Positions 27,297-36,757 are shown, counted from the stretch's first letter. The stretch is DNA of 64,000 bases from Microvirga splendida (GCF_016427565.1 NZ_JAELXT010000007.1:140297-204296); one strand, 5' to 3'. The notes: generated from the sequence alone by a model not told the origin. Numbers and translations are program-made.

Positions 27297-28286
27297 TTGG
27301 CCGTGAGAGTTGGTTCCCGAAAGGCATCTCCGAACAGGTCCCTCAGGACCGAACTAGGACTCGCGGCCGGTTTTGCCACCGTGCCGTTCGGGCAGCCTGC
27401 GTTTGCCCATGGGGCGGCACCTCACGGCGAGGGCGATCTCTGGCACGCGTGGCATGCGGACCCGCTGATCACGGTTCCCCTACTGGCCTCGTGCCTGCTC
27501 TTCACGCGGGGCGTCCTGCATCTGCGGCGGGACCTCGGGCGGTTCCCTCCCGGCTTCGGCCGGCGGCAGATCGCCTGCTTCGTCCTGGGAGCGGCGCTTC
27601 TCGTCGTCGCCCTCCTGTCGCCGCTCGAGGCGCTGTCCGCGACCCTGCTCTCGGCCCACATGGTGCAGCACATCCTGCTGATCGCCCTCGCCCCGCCGCT
27701 TCTCGTCCTCGGCAAGCCCGAGGTCGCATGGGTGTGGGCGCTCCCGGTGCATTGGCGGCGCGGCATGGCCCGCCACGGTCCGCTGCGATCCGGGCTCGCG
27801 CTCCTGTCGCCCTGCGCGAGACCCGTCCCGGCAGCCCTGATCCACATGGCCACCCTGTGGATCTGGCACAGCCCGATGCTGTTCGACGCCGCGGTCGCCT
27901 CGGACACGCTGCACTGGCTCGAGCACGTCCTGTTCTTCGGCACGGCGCTGCTGTTCTGGCGGGCCGTGATCAAGGCTCATTCCGGCCGGGAGGCTGCGGC
28001 GGCCGCCCTCATCGCCTCCTTCATCACCCTGCTTCAGAGCGGCCTGCTCAGCGCCCTCCTCAGCTTCGCGCGCGAGGCCCTGTATCATGCGCCCGACACG
28101 ATGGACTGGGGTCTGACAGCTCTGGAAGATCAGCAACTGGCAGGAGCTATCATGTCCCTACCGATGTGCGCGATCTATCTTGCGGCCGGGCTCGTCATGG
28201 CGTTTCGCCTCCTGACGCCACGCGGATCGGAACGGGCGCGGCCCTCGCCGGTTGCCACACCAGATGTCCTGAAGCCGAGCCGATGA
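27297..28286 (+). CDS. ctaG: Cytochrome c oxidase assembly factor CtaG (caa3 family)
   Basis: A 329-residue polytopic membrane protein of the caa3_CtaG family, involved in copper insertion or assembly of caa3 oxidases (not the Cox11-type CtaG). Seven or so membrane segments are visible, with conserved histidines in LSAHMVQHILL, LIHMATLWIWHSPMLFD and LHWLEHVLFFG, the family hallmarks. The N-terminal HGAAPHGEGDLWHAWHADP is histidine-rich and may bind copper. The start is a TTG at 27297, with a GTG at 27303 as alternative. The stop overlaps the next gene as ATGA. Confidence 0.9.
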   Translation: MAVRVGSRKASPNRSLRTELGLAAGFATVPFGQPAFAHGAAPHGEGDLWHAWHADPLITVPLLASCLLFTRGVLHLRRDLGRFPPGFGRRQIACFVLGAALLVVALLSPLEALSATLLSAHMVQHILLIALAPPLLVLGKPEVAWVWALPVHWRRGMARHGPLRSGLALLSPCARPVPAALIHMATLWIWHSPMLFDAAVASDTLHWLEHVLFFGTALLFWRAVIKAHSGREAAAAALIASFITLLQSGLLSALLSFAREALYHAPDTMDWGLTALEDQQLAGAIMSLPMCAIYLAAGLVMAFRLLTPRGSERARPSPVATPDVLKPSR

Positions 28287-28825
28287 TCCTCAGTCCTTTC
28301 CGCCTGATCCTGATACCCACTATCCTGATGGGGCTTGCCGCCTGCAGCGACAGCGAAGGCCAATCCTCGCGCCTGACGATTGCGGGCGGCGAGCCGGAGC
28401 AGGGACGCGCGCTGATTCAGGCCTATGGCTGCGGCACCTGCCACACCATCGAGGATGTGCGCGGCGCGAGGGGCAAGGTGGGGCCGCGCCTGGAAAACTA
28501 CGCCCAGCAGCACCTCCTCGCCGGCTTCCTGCCGAACACGCCGCTGAACCTGATCGCCTGGCTGATGGATCCCCCAGCCCTGAAGCCCAACACCGGCATG
28601 CCCGCGCAAGGGGTGAGCGAGGCGGAAGCCCGGCACATCGCCGCCTATCTCTATTCCCTGGGGCGAGAAGGGATGCGCGTCTATCCGCAGGGCCCCCCGC
28701 TCCAGCTCCGCGCCGAGGAGGAAGTGACCGCCGACATCCCGAACCCGCCTGCGGTTCCCGAGGGAACCGACGTCCGCACCCGCCGCATCGTGCCCAATCC
28801 CGATGGGAGCGCACCGAAGAGCTAA
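28283..28825 (+). CDS. Lipoprotein cytochrome c
   Basis: A 180-residue monoheme c-type cytochrome. The signal peptide LILIPTILMGLAAC gives a lipobox with C21, so it is likely membrane-anchored on the periplasmic side. The heme motif is C50GTCH54, and a Met ligand is likely in PNTGMPAQG. Its ATG overlaps the ctaG stop. The 3 prime end overlaps the actF stop by 4 bases tail to tail. From position, it may shuttle electrons between alternative complex III and the caa3 oxidase, but this is inference. Confidence 0.88.
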   Translation: MILSPFRLILIPTILMGLAACSDSEGQSSRLTIAGGEPEQGRALIQAYGCGTCHTIEDVRGARGKVGPRLENYAQQHLLAGFLPNTPLNLIAWLMDPPALKPNTGMPAQGVSEAEARHIAAYLYSLGREGMRVYPQGPPLQLRAEEEVTADIPNPPAVPEGTDVRTRRIVPNPDGSAPKS

Positions 28826-29772
28826 GGCTCCTCCGTCGCCTCCTCGACATAGGTCGGACGCACGCGCATGACTGCCACATAGACGCCGGTCCAGAGAGCG
28901 ACAACCGCAAGGATCAGCCCGAGAGCGAACCAGGAAAAGTCGCCGCGCGGCTGCAGAACCCAGATCATGTGCGTGCCATGATGCAGAAGAGCGAGCGCAC
29001 TGCCCACGAGCATCCCCTTGCGGCTCACGCCGGAGGGCACGAGGAGGACGATGGCCGTGAGCATCAGGGCATAGGACGCCCCGAGAAGCGCAAGGTTTCC
29101 GTCATCCGAGCGATCCAGATACCACGCGACCTCGTGCGGCAGGTTCGCCAGCCATACGATCAGGAACTGCGCGAACCATGTCCACGCCGTCAGCAGCAGC
29201 AGGATCAGCAGCGCACGCTCCAGGCTCGCCATCCGTTTGGGCGATGCGGGCTCCGTCTTGAGAAGGGTGATCAGGATCGCGCTCGCAAGGGCCGCGAGAA
29301 CCTGCCCCAATGCGAAGGCGAACCCGAACAGGCTCGACCACCAATACGGCTCCCGCGACAGCACCCAATCATAGGCCGAGAAGGTCATGACCGGGGTCAG
29401 CAGCGCGAGACCGATGGCGCTGGCGCGCCGCAGATGACGGGTATGCGTCAGCCAATAGGCCAACCCTATGCAGATCAGAAGATAGGCGGCGCTGCGGACC
29501 ATAAAAAAGCCCGGGCTCAGATAGCTCGCCCGTGCCGGCGGAAGATCGGCCCGACTGCCGACCCAGGGGAAAAGTTCGCCGAGACCGAAGGCCAGCACGA
29601 GGCCCAAAAGCAGGAGCAGAGGCAGCGTCAGGGCAGCCGCCTCCACCTCGGCCCGCACCGGCGCGAGCCAATGCTCGTTCATGAGATGGCCGATCATCAG
29701 CACGACCAGACTGCCCATCGCAACTCCTGCCAGGAGGACGAAGACGATGTAGAGGGCCTCCATGGCACTCAT
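28822..29772 (-). CDS. actF: Alternative complex III subunit ActF
   Basis: A 316-residue membrane subunit of alternative complex III (ACIII), a quinol:cytochrome c oxidoreductase that replaces bc1. About ten hydrophobic segments are present, including LYIVFVLLAGVAMGSLVVLMIG, LLLLLGLVLAFGLGELFPW and the HDSSAYDW-like region MTFSAYDWVLSREPYWWSSLFGF typical of ActF. ActF is a partner of the NrfD-like ActC. The ATG at 29772 overlaps the actE stop; an ATG three codons later is possible. A longer frame into actE is rejected. Last gene of the act operon. Confidence 0.88.
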   Translation of the reverse strand: MSAMEALYIVFVLLAGVAMGSLVVLMIGHLMNEHWLAPVRAEVEAAALTLPLLLLLGLVLAFGLGELFPWVGSRADLPPARASYLSPGFFMVRSAAYLLICIGLAYWLTHTRHLRRASAIGLALLTPVMTFSAYDWVLSREPYWWSSLFGFAFALGQVLAALASAILITLLKTEPASPKRMASLERALLILLLLTAWTWFAQFLIVWLANLPHEVAWYLDRSDDGNLALLGASYALMLTAIVLLVPSGVSRKGMLVGSALALLHHGTHMIWVLQPRGDFSWFALGLILAVVALWTGVYVAVMRVRPTYVEEATEEP

Positions 29773-30266
29773 GGGGTTGCGCTCCCCTGCCCTGACGCAG
29801 CTCCGGCGCCACGGGCCTGCAGTTCCTTCACGTAGTGGGCAATCGCCCAACGATCCTCCGGCGGGACACGGTCGGCATAGGGGAACATCCGCCCTTTGCC
29901 ATGGGTGATGACCTGCACGATCTGCGCGGGCTCCAGGGCCCGCACACGCTCCTCGTAATACGAAGGTGGCGGGGCAAAGCCCCGCGAGACGACGGGGCCG
30001 TCCCCGCGCCCGCTCACGCCGTGGCAGGGGCTGCAGAAGGCGTTGAACCGCTCCTGTCCACGGGCGAGCAGAGCCGGCGTAAGCTCGGGCCCCGGAGGCG
30101 CCAGTGCTGCGGCGTATGCAGACGCTCCCCTCGGGACCGCGCCGGGAGGCACGGGCACGTAGGCCCGCTGCACGGCGCGGGTCGAAGCGACGGGATCCCG
30201 CTCCTCCGTCCCGCTGTCGCAGGCGGCAAGCAGGGCGAGGCTGGCGATGGCTGCGGCTAGTCGCAC
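29769..30266 (-). CDS. actE: Alternative complex III monoheme cytochrome c subunit ActE
   Basis: A 165-residue lipoprotein cytochrome c. The signal LAAAIASLALLAAC gives lipobox C16; the single heme motif is C78SPCH82 in NAFCSPCHGVSGRGDG, with a likely Met ligand in GKGRMFPYADRVPPEDRW. ActE passes electrons out of ACIII. The start is a GTG at 30266 overlapping the actD stop by 10 bases. The longer frame upstream lies within actD and has no export signal, so it is rejected. Confidence 0.89.
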   Translation of the reverse strand: MRLAAAIASLALLAACDSGTEERDPVASTRAVQRAYVPVPPGAVPRGASAYAAALAPPGPELTPALLARGQERFNAFCSPCHGVSGRGDGPVVSRGFAPPPSYYEERVRALEPAQIVQVITHGKGRMFPYADRVPPEDRWAIAHYVKELQARGAGAASGQGSATP

Positions 30267-30796
30267 GCCGGAACCTCCTGTACGGCCAGGGGCGAGAGCG
30301 CTCCGAAGAACGCGTGGACGGCTGCATCGTCGTAGAGGGGATCGTCCTGCAGGATGCAGAGGAAGAACCGATCCTCGGATGCACGTGCGAAACCCGGCGT
30401 GGCGAAGACCGGATGGTGCAGGCGCGGCAGCCGCAGGATCAGGAGCAGACCGATCAGGGTTGCCGCGCCCGCCCAGAGGATCGCGACGATCAACGAGGCA
30501 GGAATGAAGGCCGGCCAGCTGTGAAGGGGCCGTCCGCCGACATTGAGCGGATAATCGATGGCATTCATCCAATACTGCGAGGCGTATTGAATGACCCCTC
30601 CCGTGAGTCCGGCGACGAGCGCGATCCAGGGGATCACCGACGTGCGAACGCCGAGTTCCTTGGCGAGGTCGGAGAGAGGGAAAGGACTGAACGCATCGAG
30701 CCTCGTGTAGCCGGCGCGCTTGGCCGCCCTGACAGCCTCCATGAGGGCCTCAGGGGTCTTGAACTCCGCCATGATGCCATAGGAGTGCTGCGTCAT
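30257..30796 (-). CDS. actD: Alternative complex III subunit ActD
   Basis: A 179-residue protein of the DUF3341 family. A soluble N-terminal part (IMAEFKTPEALMEAVRAAKRAGYTRLDAFSPFP) is followed by two membrane spans (SVIPWIALVAGLTGGVIQYA and FIPASLIVAILWAGAATLIGLLLIL) and a C-terminal cytosolic domain (FFLCILQDDPLYDDAAVHAFF). This is the typical ActD layout. The ATG at 30796 overlaps the end of actC by 4 bases; the 3 prime end overlaps actE. Confidence 0.91.
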   Translation of the reverse strand: MTQHSYGIMAEFKTPEALMEAVRAAKRAGYTRLDAFSPFPLSDLAKELGVRTSVIPWIALVAGLTGGVIQYASQYWMNAIDYPLNVGGRPLHSWPAFIPASLIVAILWAGAATLIGLLLILRLPRLHHPVFATPGFARASEDRFFLCILQDDPLYDDAAVHAFFGALSPLAVQEVPACD

Positions 30797-32106
30797 GAGG
30801 ATTTCTCCTCGTGCTCGTCATGGCGGGTTTCGAACATGGAGACAACGGGAAGGAAGCGGACGAAGAGCAGCAGCAGAGCCACGAACAGCCCGACGGTTCC
30901 CAGGAACAGACCCGTTTCCGGCAGCGTCGGGCTGTAGGTGCGACCGACGGAGGGAAGGTAATCGGTCTGCAGACCGCCGACGATGATGGAGAAGCGGTCG
31001 AACCAGATGCCGACGCCGATGGAAAAGCCGACGAAGACTCCACCCACGGTGCTCAGCCGGGCGACTCTGAACCAGAACAGCTGCGGGATCAGGACCGAGT
31101 AGACGATCGCAGTCCAATAGAGCCCCGCATACTGGCCAGTCATGCGGGTAAAGGTTGCCTCCTGCGCCAGTCCTCCCGACAGGAGGGCTGCGGCGATCTC
31201 GTCGATGTAGAGATAGCCGGAGACCAGCGCGCTTGTGAGAACCAGCTTGCCCAGCAGGTCGATATCGCCCTCGTCGATGTAACGCCCGAGCCGCAGGCTC
31301 CAACGGAGGAGCACCGCCACGAGGAGCACGATGGACAGGCCCTGCGCCAGGCCCGTCGCCACGAAATGAAGCGGCTGGCGCGTTTCATGCCAGTCGGGCA
31401 CCAGGGTCACGGCGAACTCGAAGGCAACCGTGCTCTGCATGATGAGGATCAGGGGCAGAACCAGGATGGCGACGAGGCGATAGGCGCGCTGATGATAAGC
31501 CCAATGGCGCACGGAGCCGCGCCAGCCGAGGGCCAGGACTCCATAGACCTGCTGTACGACCTTCCGCCGGGCGCGGTCGCGCAGGGTCGCCAGATCGGGG
31601 ATCAGGCCTACGTACCAGAGCAGGCTCGTGACGATGACGTGGGTGCTGATGGCCCAGAAATCCCAGGTCAGGGTGCTGCGGAACTGCGGCCAGACCTCGA
31701 AGGTCGCCGGATAGGGAAAGGTCCAGTAGAACAGCCAGGGACGCCCGAGGTGAAAGATCGGGAAGATGCCTGCGCAGATGACAGCGAAGAGCGCGACACC
31801 CTCCGCGAAGCGGTTGACCGCCGTGCGCAGATCGTGCCGGCGCAGGACCAGGATGGCGGCAAAGAGGCTCGCGCCGTTGGCGATGCCGATCCACCACGCA
31901 TAGTTGATGAGATCGAAGCCCCACACATACGGGATGTTCACGCCCCAGACGCCGACGCCGATGATCGTGACGGAGATCAGCGTGTAGCCGAGGAGCGCGA
32001 CAAGCCCGCCGGAGGCCAGGAGCGCGAGCCACCACACCCAGCCGAAATGCGGGGAGAGTGGGACATCGGCGACCCGGCTCGTCGCTGCGTGGGCGTCGCT
32101 GCTCAT
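30793..32106 (-). CDS. actC: Alternative complex III quinol-binding subunit ActC (NrfD family)
   Basis: A 437-residue polytopic protein of the NrfD/PsrC family with about ten membrane segments. Hallmarks include VWGVNIPYVWGFDLINYAWWIG, IFPIFHLGRPW and TWDFWAISTHVIVTSLLWY. In the known ACIII structures ActC holds the quinol site next to the 3Fe-4S cluster of ActB. Start ATG at 32106, 4 bases after the actB stop; the stop overlaps actD. Confidence 0.93.
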   Translation of the reverse strand: MSSDAHAATSRVADVPLSPHFGWVWWLALLASGGLVALLGYTLISVTIIGVGVWGVNIPYVWGFDLINYAWWIGIANGASLFAAILVLRRHDLRTAVNRFAEGVALFAVICAGIFPIFHLGRPWLFYWTFPYPATFEVWPQFRSTLTWDFWAISTHVIVTSLLWYVGLIPDLATLRDRARRKVVQQVYGVLALGWRGSVRHWAYHQRAYRLVAILVLPLILIMQSTVAFEFAVTLVPDWHETRQPLHFVATGLAQGLSIVLLVAVLLRWSLRLGRYIDEGDIDLLGKLVLTSALVSGYLYIDEIAAALLSGGLAQEATFTRMTGQYAGLYWTAIVYSVLIPQLFWFRVARLSTVGGVFVGFSIGVGIWFDRFSIIVGGLQTDYLPSVGRTYSPTLPETGLFLGTVGLFVALLLLFVRFLPVVSMFETRHDEHEEKSS

Positions 32107-32110
32107 GGGC

Positions 32111-35011
32111 CTATCCGTTCTCCTTCGGGTCCTCGACGCGGGCGAGATAGGTGGTGCGCGGCTGCGTGTTCAGCGATCCCAGGAGGGCGTAGTTGCGCGG
32201 GCTCCGCTTGAGGCGGCTGACGGCGCTGTCGGAATCATTGGTGTCGCCGAACACGATGGCCCTGGTCGGGCAGACCTGCTGGCAGGCGGTCATCACCTCG
32301 CCGTCGTTCACAGGCCGCTCCTCGACGCGCGCATTCGCGCGGGCCGTCGCGATCCGCTGGACGCAGAAGGTGCACTTTTCCATCACGCCGCGGTCGCGGA
32401 CCGTCACCTGCGGGTTCGTGGCTTCGAACGGGGCCGAGACGTTCGTGTCCTGATAATCGAGGAAGTTGAAGCGGCGCACCTTGTAGGGGCAGTTGTTCGA
32501 GCAGGTCCGCGTGCCGACGCAGCGGTTGTAGACCATGTCGTTGAGCCCCTCCGAGGAATGCACCGTCGCATTGACGGGGCACACGACCTCGCAGGGCGCC
32601 TTCTCGCAATGCATGCAGAGGACCGGCTGGAAATAGGTCTCGGGCGCGGCCGGATCGCCCGCATAATACCGGTCCACGCGGAGCCAGTGCATCTCGCGCC
32701 CGCGCGCGACCTCCTCGGGACCGACGACCGCGATGTTGTTCTCAGCCTGGCAGGCGATCACGCAGGCATTGCAGCCGATGCAGGCGTCGAGATCGATGGC
32801 CATGCCCCAGGCATGATCCCGGTAGGGCCATTCGGGATAGATGGATGGGTGAACCGGCTCGGGAGGCACGGCCTCTCCGGGCGCCACCACGCGCACGATG
32901 TCGCGCCCCTGCAGCGAATGGTGCTGCTGCGTGGAGATGACGGGGATTTTTTCGCCGACGCGCCGCATCTCGCCGGCGGCCATCCATCGGGAATCCGAGG
33001 GGCGGACGGAATAGGCGTCGAAGCCGATCCCGGTGCCGATCCGGCCGGCCGAGCGGCGGCCGTAGCCGAGGGGCAGGGTCACGGCCCCAGGGGCATGGCC
33101 GGGCAGCAGCCATACGGGCGCCCGCACGACGCGTCCATTGACGGACAGGTCGACGGCATCGCCCGAAGCGAGGCCGAACACCTCCGCGGTTTCCGGCGCG
33201 ATCAGGGCGGCATTGCCCCAGACCTGCTTCGTGAGAGGCTTGGGCAGCTCCTGCAGCCAGCCGTTGTTGGCGTAGGAGCCGTCCCACACGGACGGATCGG
33301 GGGAGAACTGAACATCGATCCCGGCAGACGGAGCTGGCGCTGCGGGCTCGGGGCTCCAACCGGACTGGAGGGCAATATCGACTGCGGGGGCCGCAGAGTC
33401 CTCGATCACGCCGTCCTCGAGGGCTCGCACCCAGCGCTCTTCGAAGGCATCGCCCCAGGCCTCGCGCCATGTGGCCTGGACTAATCCGCGGCCATCCGCG
33501 TTCTGGCCCGCCATGAGGCCGAGGAACTCCTCGGCGCTCAGGCCCGACTTCAGCCGCACCGTGGTCGGCTGACGCAAGCCGACCGTGCCGTTGAAGGCCC
33601 TCAGGTCGCCCCAGCTTTCGAGCGGGTGGCTCTCGGGGATGTGCCAGTGGCAGACAGCGCCCGTCTCGTCCCGGTGCTGGCCGATATGCAGGGAGAGCGG
33701 CACGCGCGGCACGAGCGCGGCCAGTTCAATGTCGGCCGGGGCCGTGTAGACGGGGTTGCCGCCGAGGATGACAAGGCGCGAGACCTGTCCGGCCCGAATG
33801 GCTTCCGCCAAGTCGGCGAGGGTCCGAACCTCACCCGGCAGAGCCCGCAGCGGCTCGATGGCGCGCATCGTCGTGCCGAAGGCGCCGAGGCGGGCATTGA
33901 TGGCGAGGGCTAGCGCATGGACGCGGGCGGATTGCTCGAGGCCCGCCGCGACGAGGGCCCGGGTTCCGGCGCCGCGCAGCGCATCGGCCAGGCGGGGGAC
34001 AGCGGGATGGGAACCGGGTGGCACGGTGCCTGTCTCGACAGCCGCCGCGAGCGCCTCCGCGAAGGTCTCGAACTCCCTCGGACGGAGCGGGATCCGCTCA
34101 TCCGCGCGGGCCCCCACGAGACTCGTGCGCGTTTCGACGGCAACAAGCTGGGGAAGCTCCCGGTCCGGTGCGCGGCGTCGCGCCTGGTAATCGGCCGCGT
34201 AGCGGATGTGGCCCGGCTCTTCGGCAAAGAGGTCGCCGCCCAGGGTCACAATGGTGTCGGCCTGGGTCAGATCGTAGACCAGATCCACGTCGCGCCCGAA
34301 CGCCGCCCTGGCTGCCGTCTGGCGATTGACGTCGTCGACGGGCGAGAACACATGCCATTGCGCATGCGGGAAAAGTTGCCGCGCCTGCCCGATCAGCCGA
34401 TGCAGCGTCGGCGAGGAGGTCGGCGGCATCAGGACATGGAGCCCCCGGCCCTCATCGAAAACGAGTTCGTTGCGCACGGGGCGGATGAACGCCGTGAGTT
34501 CCTCCCACGACCTCGGCTCGCCATTCTGGAGGGGAGCCTCGGACCGGTCCGGATCATAGAGCGAGAGGATCTCGGCCTGTGCGAACACGTCCGTCGCGCC
34601 GAGACTCGCCGGATGAAGCGGGTTTCCCTCGATCTTGATCGGGCGCCCTTCCTGCACCTTGGCGAGCACGCCCCTGCCATAGCCGTTCAGCGGCAGGGAG
34701 GTGGCGATCAACACCGGCACGCCAGGCACATAGCCCGGCATGTTGTGGCTCTGCGACAGGAGCGGCTCTCCGGCATCGCTGCCGTTGCAGGCCGCCAGGC
34801 CCCCCAATGCCAGCGAGGCGCCCATCAGCCGAAGCAAGGTGCGCCGGTCGATCTGGGAGGCCTGCGCGATGTCGGGGAACTCGGCCTCGATGTGCCGGCG
34901 CACCTCCGGCAGATCGGCGAGCTCCTCCAGGCTGCGCCAGAGACGCAGCCCCTCCTCCGTCGCGAGACGGGCCCTCAGGGCTTCGAGATCGATTGTCGTT
35001 CCCTCACCCAT
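32111..35011 (-). CDS. actB: Alternative complex III iron-sulfur/molybdopterin-like subunit ActB
   Basis: A 966-residue fusion of a molybdopterin-oxidoreductase-like B1 domain (without visible cofactor ligands) and a ferredoxin-like B2 domain. The N-terminus has a twin-arginine-type signal (QIDRRTLLRLMGASLALGG). The B2 domain has four cysteine groups: CIGCNACVIACQAEN, CMHCEKAPCEVVCPV, CVGTRTCSNNCPYK and CTFCVQRI with CQQVCPTRAI, fitting three 4Fe-4S and one 3Fe-4S cluster. ATG at 35011 chosen because it lies 5 bases after the actA stop; an alternative 6 codons upstream overlaps actA. Confidence 0.94.
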   Translation of the reverse strand: MGEGTTIDLEALRARLATEEGLRLWRSLEELADLPEVRRHIEAEFPDIAQASQIDRRTLLRLMGASLALGGLAACNGSDAGEPLLSQSHNMPGYVPGVPVLIATSLPLNGYGRGVLAKVQEGRPIKIEGNPLHPASLGATDVFAQAEILSLYDPDRSEAPLQNGEPRSWEELTAFIRPVRNELVFDEGRGLHVLMPPTSSPTLHRLIGQARQLFPHAQWHVFSPVDDVNRQTAARAAFGRDVDLVYDLTQADTIVTLGGDLFAEEPGHIRYAADYQARRRAPDRELPQLVAVETRTSLVGARADERIPLRPREFETFAEALAAAVETGTVPPGSHPAVPRLADALRGAGTRALVAAGLEQSARVHALALAINARLGAFGTTMRAIEPLRALPGEVRTLADLAEAIRAGQVSRLVILGGNPVYTAPADIELAALVPRVPLSLHIGQHRDETGAVCHWHIPESHPLESWGDLRAFNGTVGLRQPTTVRLKSGLSAEEFLGLMAGQNADGRGLVQATWREAWGDAFEERWVRALEDGVIEDSAAPAVDIALQSGWSPEPAAPAPSAGIDVQFSPDPSVWDGSYANNGWLQELPKPLTKQVWGNAALIAPETAEVFGLASGDAVDLSVNGRVVRAPVWLLPGHAPGAVTLPLGYGRRSAGRIGTGIGFDAYSVRPSDSRWMAAGEMRRVGEKIPVISTQQHHSLQGRDIVRVVAPGEAVPPEPVHPSIYPEWPYRDHAWGMAIDLDACIGCNACVIACQAENNIAVVGPEEVARGREMHWLRVDRYYAGDPAAPETYFQPVLCMHCEKAPCEVVCPVNATVHSSEGLNDMVYNRCVGTRTCSNNCPYKVRRFNFLDYQDTNVSAPFEATNPQVTVRDRGVMEKCTFCVQRIATARANARVEERPVNDGEVMTACQQVCPTRAIVFGDTNDSDSAVSRLKRSPRNYALLGSLNTQPRTTYLARVEDPKENG

Positions 35012-35016
35012 CGGAC

Positions 35017-35667
35017 CTACCTGTGACACGTGTTGCAGCTGGTGAGACGCCGCGAAGCCTCCCGGTAGAACTCGCGGACATCCTCCGGCAGCTCATCGCC
35101 ATGAGGCTCGTAGCCCATGGCGAACACCGCCTCGCGGGGACGAAGGTTCGGCACCGGATCGCGGTGGCAGTCCAGGCACCAGCCCATGGAGAGAGTCTCG
35201 GTCTTCACCGTCTCCGCCATCTGGTCCACACGGCCGTGGCAGGTTTCGCAGGCGACGCCCTTCGTCACATGGGCCGCGTGATGGAAATAGGCGTATTCCG
35301 GCAGGCGGTGAACGGAGGTCCACCGGATCGGCTGGCCGAGCGTGAAGCTCGATCGGACGGGGTCGAGAACGCTTGCGCCCACCCAGACCTGGGAGTGGCA
35401 GGACATGCAGGTCTGTGCCGAGGGCATGCCCGCATCGGCCGCTCGCTCGACGGTCGAATGGCAGTAGCGGCAATCGATGCTGAGCTGGCCCGCGTGAAGA
35501 TCGTGCCGGAACGGCACCGGCTGCGGCGCGGGCTTGCCGACGTTCCAGGTGCTGTCCGCGCGGGCCCACAGATAGGCGGTCACGCCTGCGCCCACGAGCC
35601 CAAGGCCCGTGAGCACGATAACCACCCGGAACAGGGTGGTTGCTGCCGGTGTGAAAAGCTGCGCCAT
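35017..35667 (-). CDS. actA: Alternative complex III pentaheme cytochrome c subunit ActA
   Basis: A 216-residue membrane-anchored multiheme cytochrome, the electron-exit subunit of ACIII. An N-terminal span (TTLFRVVIVLTGLGLVGAGVTAYL) is followed by five CxxCH motifs: CRYCH, CMSCH, CETCH, CLDCH and CNTCH, the last at the very C-terminus. Five hemes is the ActA norm. ATG at 35667 chosen since it starts just ahead of the anchor; an earlier start adds 48 residues without signal character. First gene of the actABCDEF operon; its promoter must lie in 35668-36022. Confidence 0.93.
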   Translation of the reverse strand: MAQLFTPAATTLFRVVIVLTGLGLVGAGVTAYLWARADSTWNVGKPAPQPVPFRHDLHAGQLSIDCRYCHSTVERAADAGMPSAQTCMSCHSQVWVGASVLDPVRSSFTLGQPIRWTSVHRLPEYAYFHHAAHVTKGVACETCHGRVDQMAETVKTETLSMGWCLDCHRDPVPNLRPREAVFAMGYEPHGDELPEDVREFYREASRRLTSCNTCHR

Positions 35668-36022
35668 CGCCTGTGCCGCGCACCCTTCTTTGTTTTGTGT
35701 CAGGCTCGGCGCCCGAAGTGAAGCTTCGCTATTGGACAATCGCCTCGACGCCCGATCGTTCCCTGGTGCCGCGCGTCTCCTTCCAGCCAAGATCAGGGGC
35801 GCTGAGTGCACCTAAGGACGGGCGAAGACCTGACCACTAGCCCCTCGGGCGCGCATTTTGCTCCCCGGCCAGGCTGTAAAATGCTCTGAGCGCTTGCGGG
35901 AACCCTCCGGCCGCTAGCCCGGGTGGCGACCGGTGAATAGGACACTACCGGAATGTCGATAGACGGGGTGCTGATGTCGCGTTCTGGCAATCCGGCTCTT
36001 GGCCGCAGCAACAGCCTTCGTC
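35668..36022. promoter_or_regulatory. Intergenic region upstream of actA
   Basis: About 355 bases between the end of fhuF and the start of actA, both on the minus strand. It must hold the promoter of actABCDEF. I see no convincing gene, no FNR box and no clear terminator for fhuF. A strand-shadow reading frame crosses it but has no recognisable domain. Confidence 0.45.
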
Positions 36023-36757
36023 CTAGCTTCCGGCGGTCGCGATGTTTGCTGGTGGTGAAGGGCAGATGCTTCCGCAGCAGGCAACGCCGGGCAGAAGATA
36101 CCGAAGGCAGCAGAGCTTTCGCTGCCTGACCGTTCCATCGCCCTGATCCACGTGCCGGACCAAACCGTACATGGGGTTCGGCTGGCCATTTCTGGCGAGG
36201 CGGCTGCACAGAAGCGAACGACCCTCTTGGAGGGCGTCCGGACGGACAGCCCCTATCGCTTCAGCCTGATCCAGGGCCCACTCGAAGATGTCGGCGGCGT
36301 TGTTCCAGAGGAGGCGGGGCGAAACTCTGAACTGTCCGGCGAAGCTTCGGATCAGAGGCTCCACATGGTTCTGAAAAAGACCCGAGAAGCAGCCTTCAGG
36401 GTCAGAACCTTCAGAGGGCTCTGCATCGGGAAGAATGATGGCCGCCGTCTTGCCGCTGCCATCGATTGCGAGGTCGATTCGTTCCAGTTGAACCTGCAGC
36501 TCGCGCCCGAGCAACAGCAGCGCGGCCGTGGTCGGAATGATGAGAGCGCCAAAATGCCATTGCGTCCACATGGAAACCACCGCTCTGCGGTCGCCTCCGG
36601 CGTGAACTTCAGCAAAACGGGCCAAAAGGGTTTCGGAGATCCCCCTGTCGAGCAGGTCGCAGCCTGCGATGACAGGGTCGTGCTCCCCTGGAAGAGCCAA
36701 GGCATCCTTGTAATGGGCGAAGATCCCGGTGAAGCAAGGCGCGAGCGAGGGAATCAT
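36023..36757 (-). CDS. fhuF: Siderophore-iron reductase FhuF
   Basis: A 244-residue cytoplasmic ferric-siderophore reductase. The C-terminal 2Fe-2S site is seen in LCCLRYLLPGVACCGSIC, giving CC-x10-C-x3-C, one residue longer in the last gap than the classical CC-x10-C-x2-C of FhuF, with an extra adjacent cysteine that may substitute. The upstream body (ARFAEVHAGGDRRAVVSMWTQWHFGALIIP) fits the family. The ATG at 36757 overlaps the MFS stop as ATGA. A longer frame continuing antisense-like through the MFS gene is a shadow. It releases iron from the siderophore delivered by the upstream transporter. Confidence 0.86.
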   Translation of the reverse strand: MIPSLAPCFTGIFAHYKDALALPGEHDPVIAGCDLLDRGISETLLARFAEVHAGGDRRAVVSMWTQWHFGALIIPTTAALLLLGRELQVQLERIDLAIDGSGKTAAIILPDAEPSEGSDPEGCFSGLFQNHVEPLIRSFAGQFRVSPRLLWNNAADIFEWALDQAEAIGAVRPDALQEGRSLLCSRLARNGQPNPMYGLVRHVDQGDGTVRQRKLCCLRYLLPGVACCGSICPSPPANIATAGS

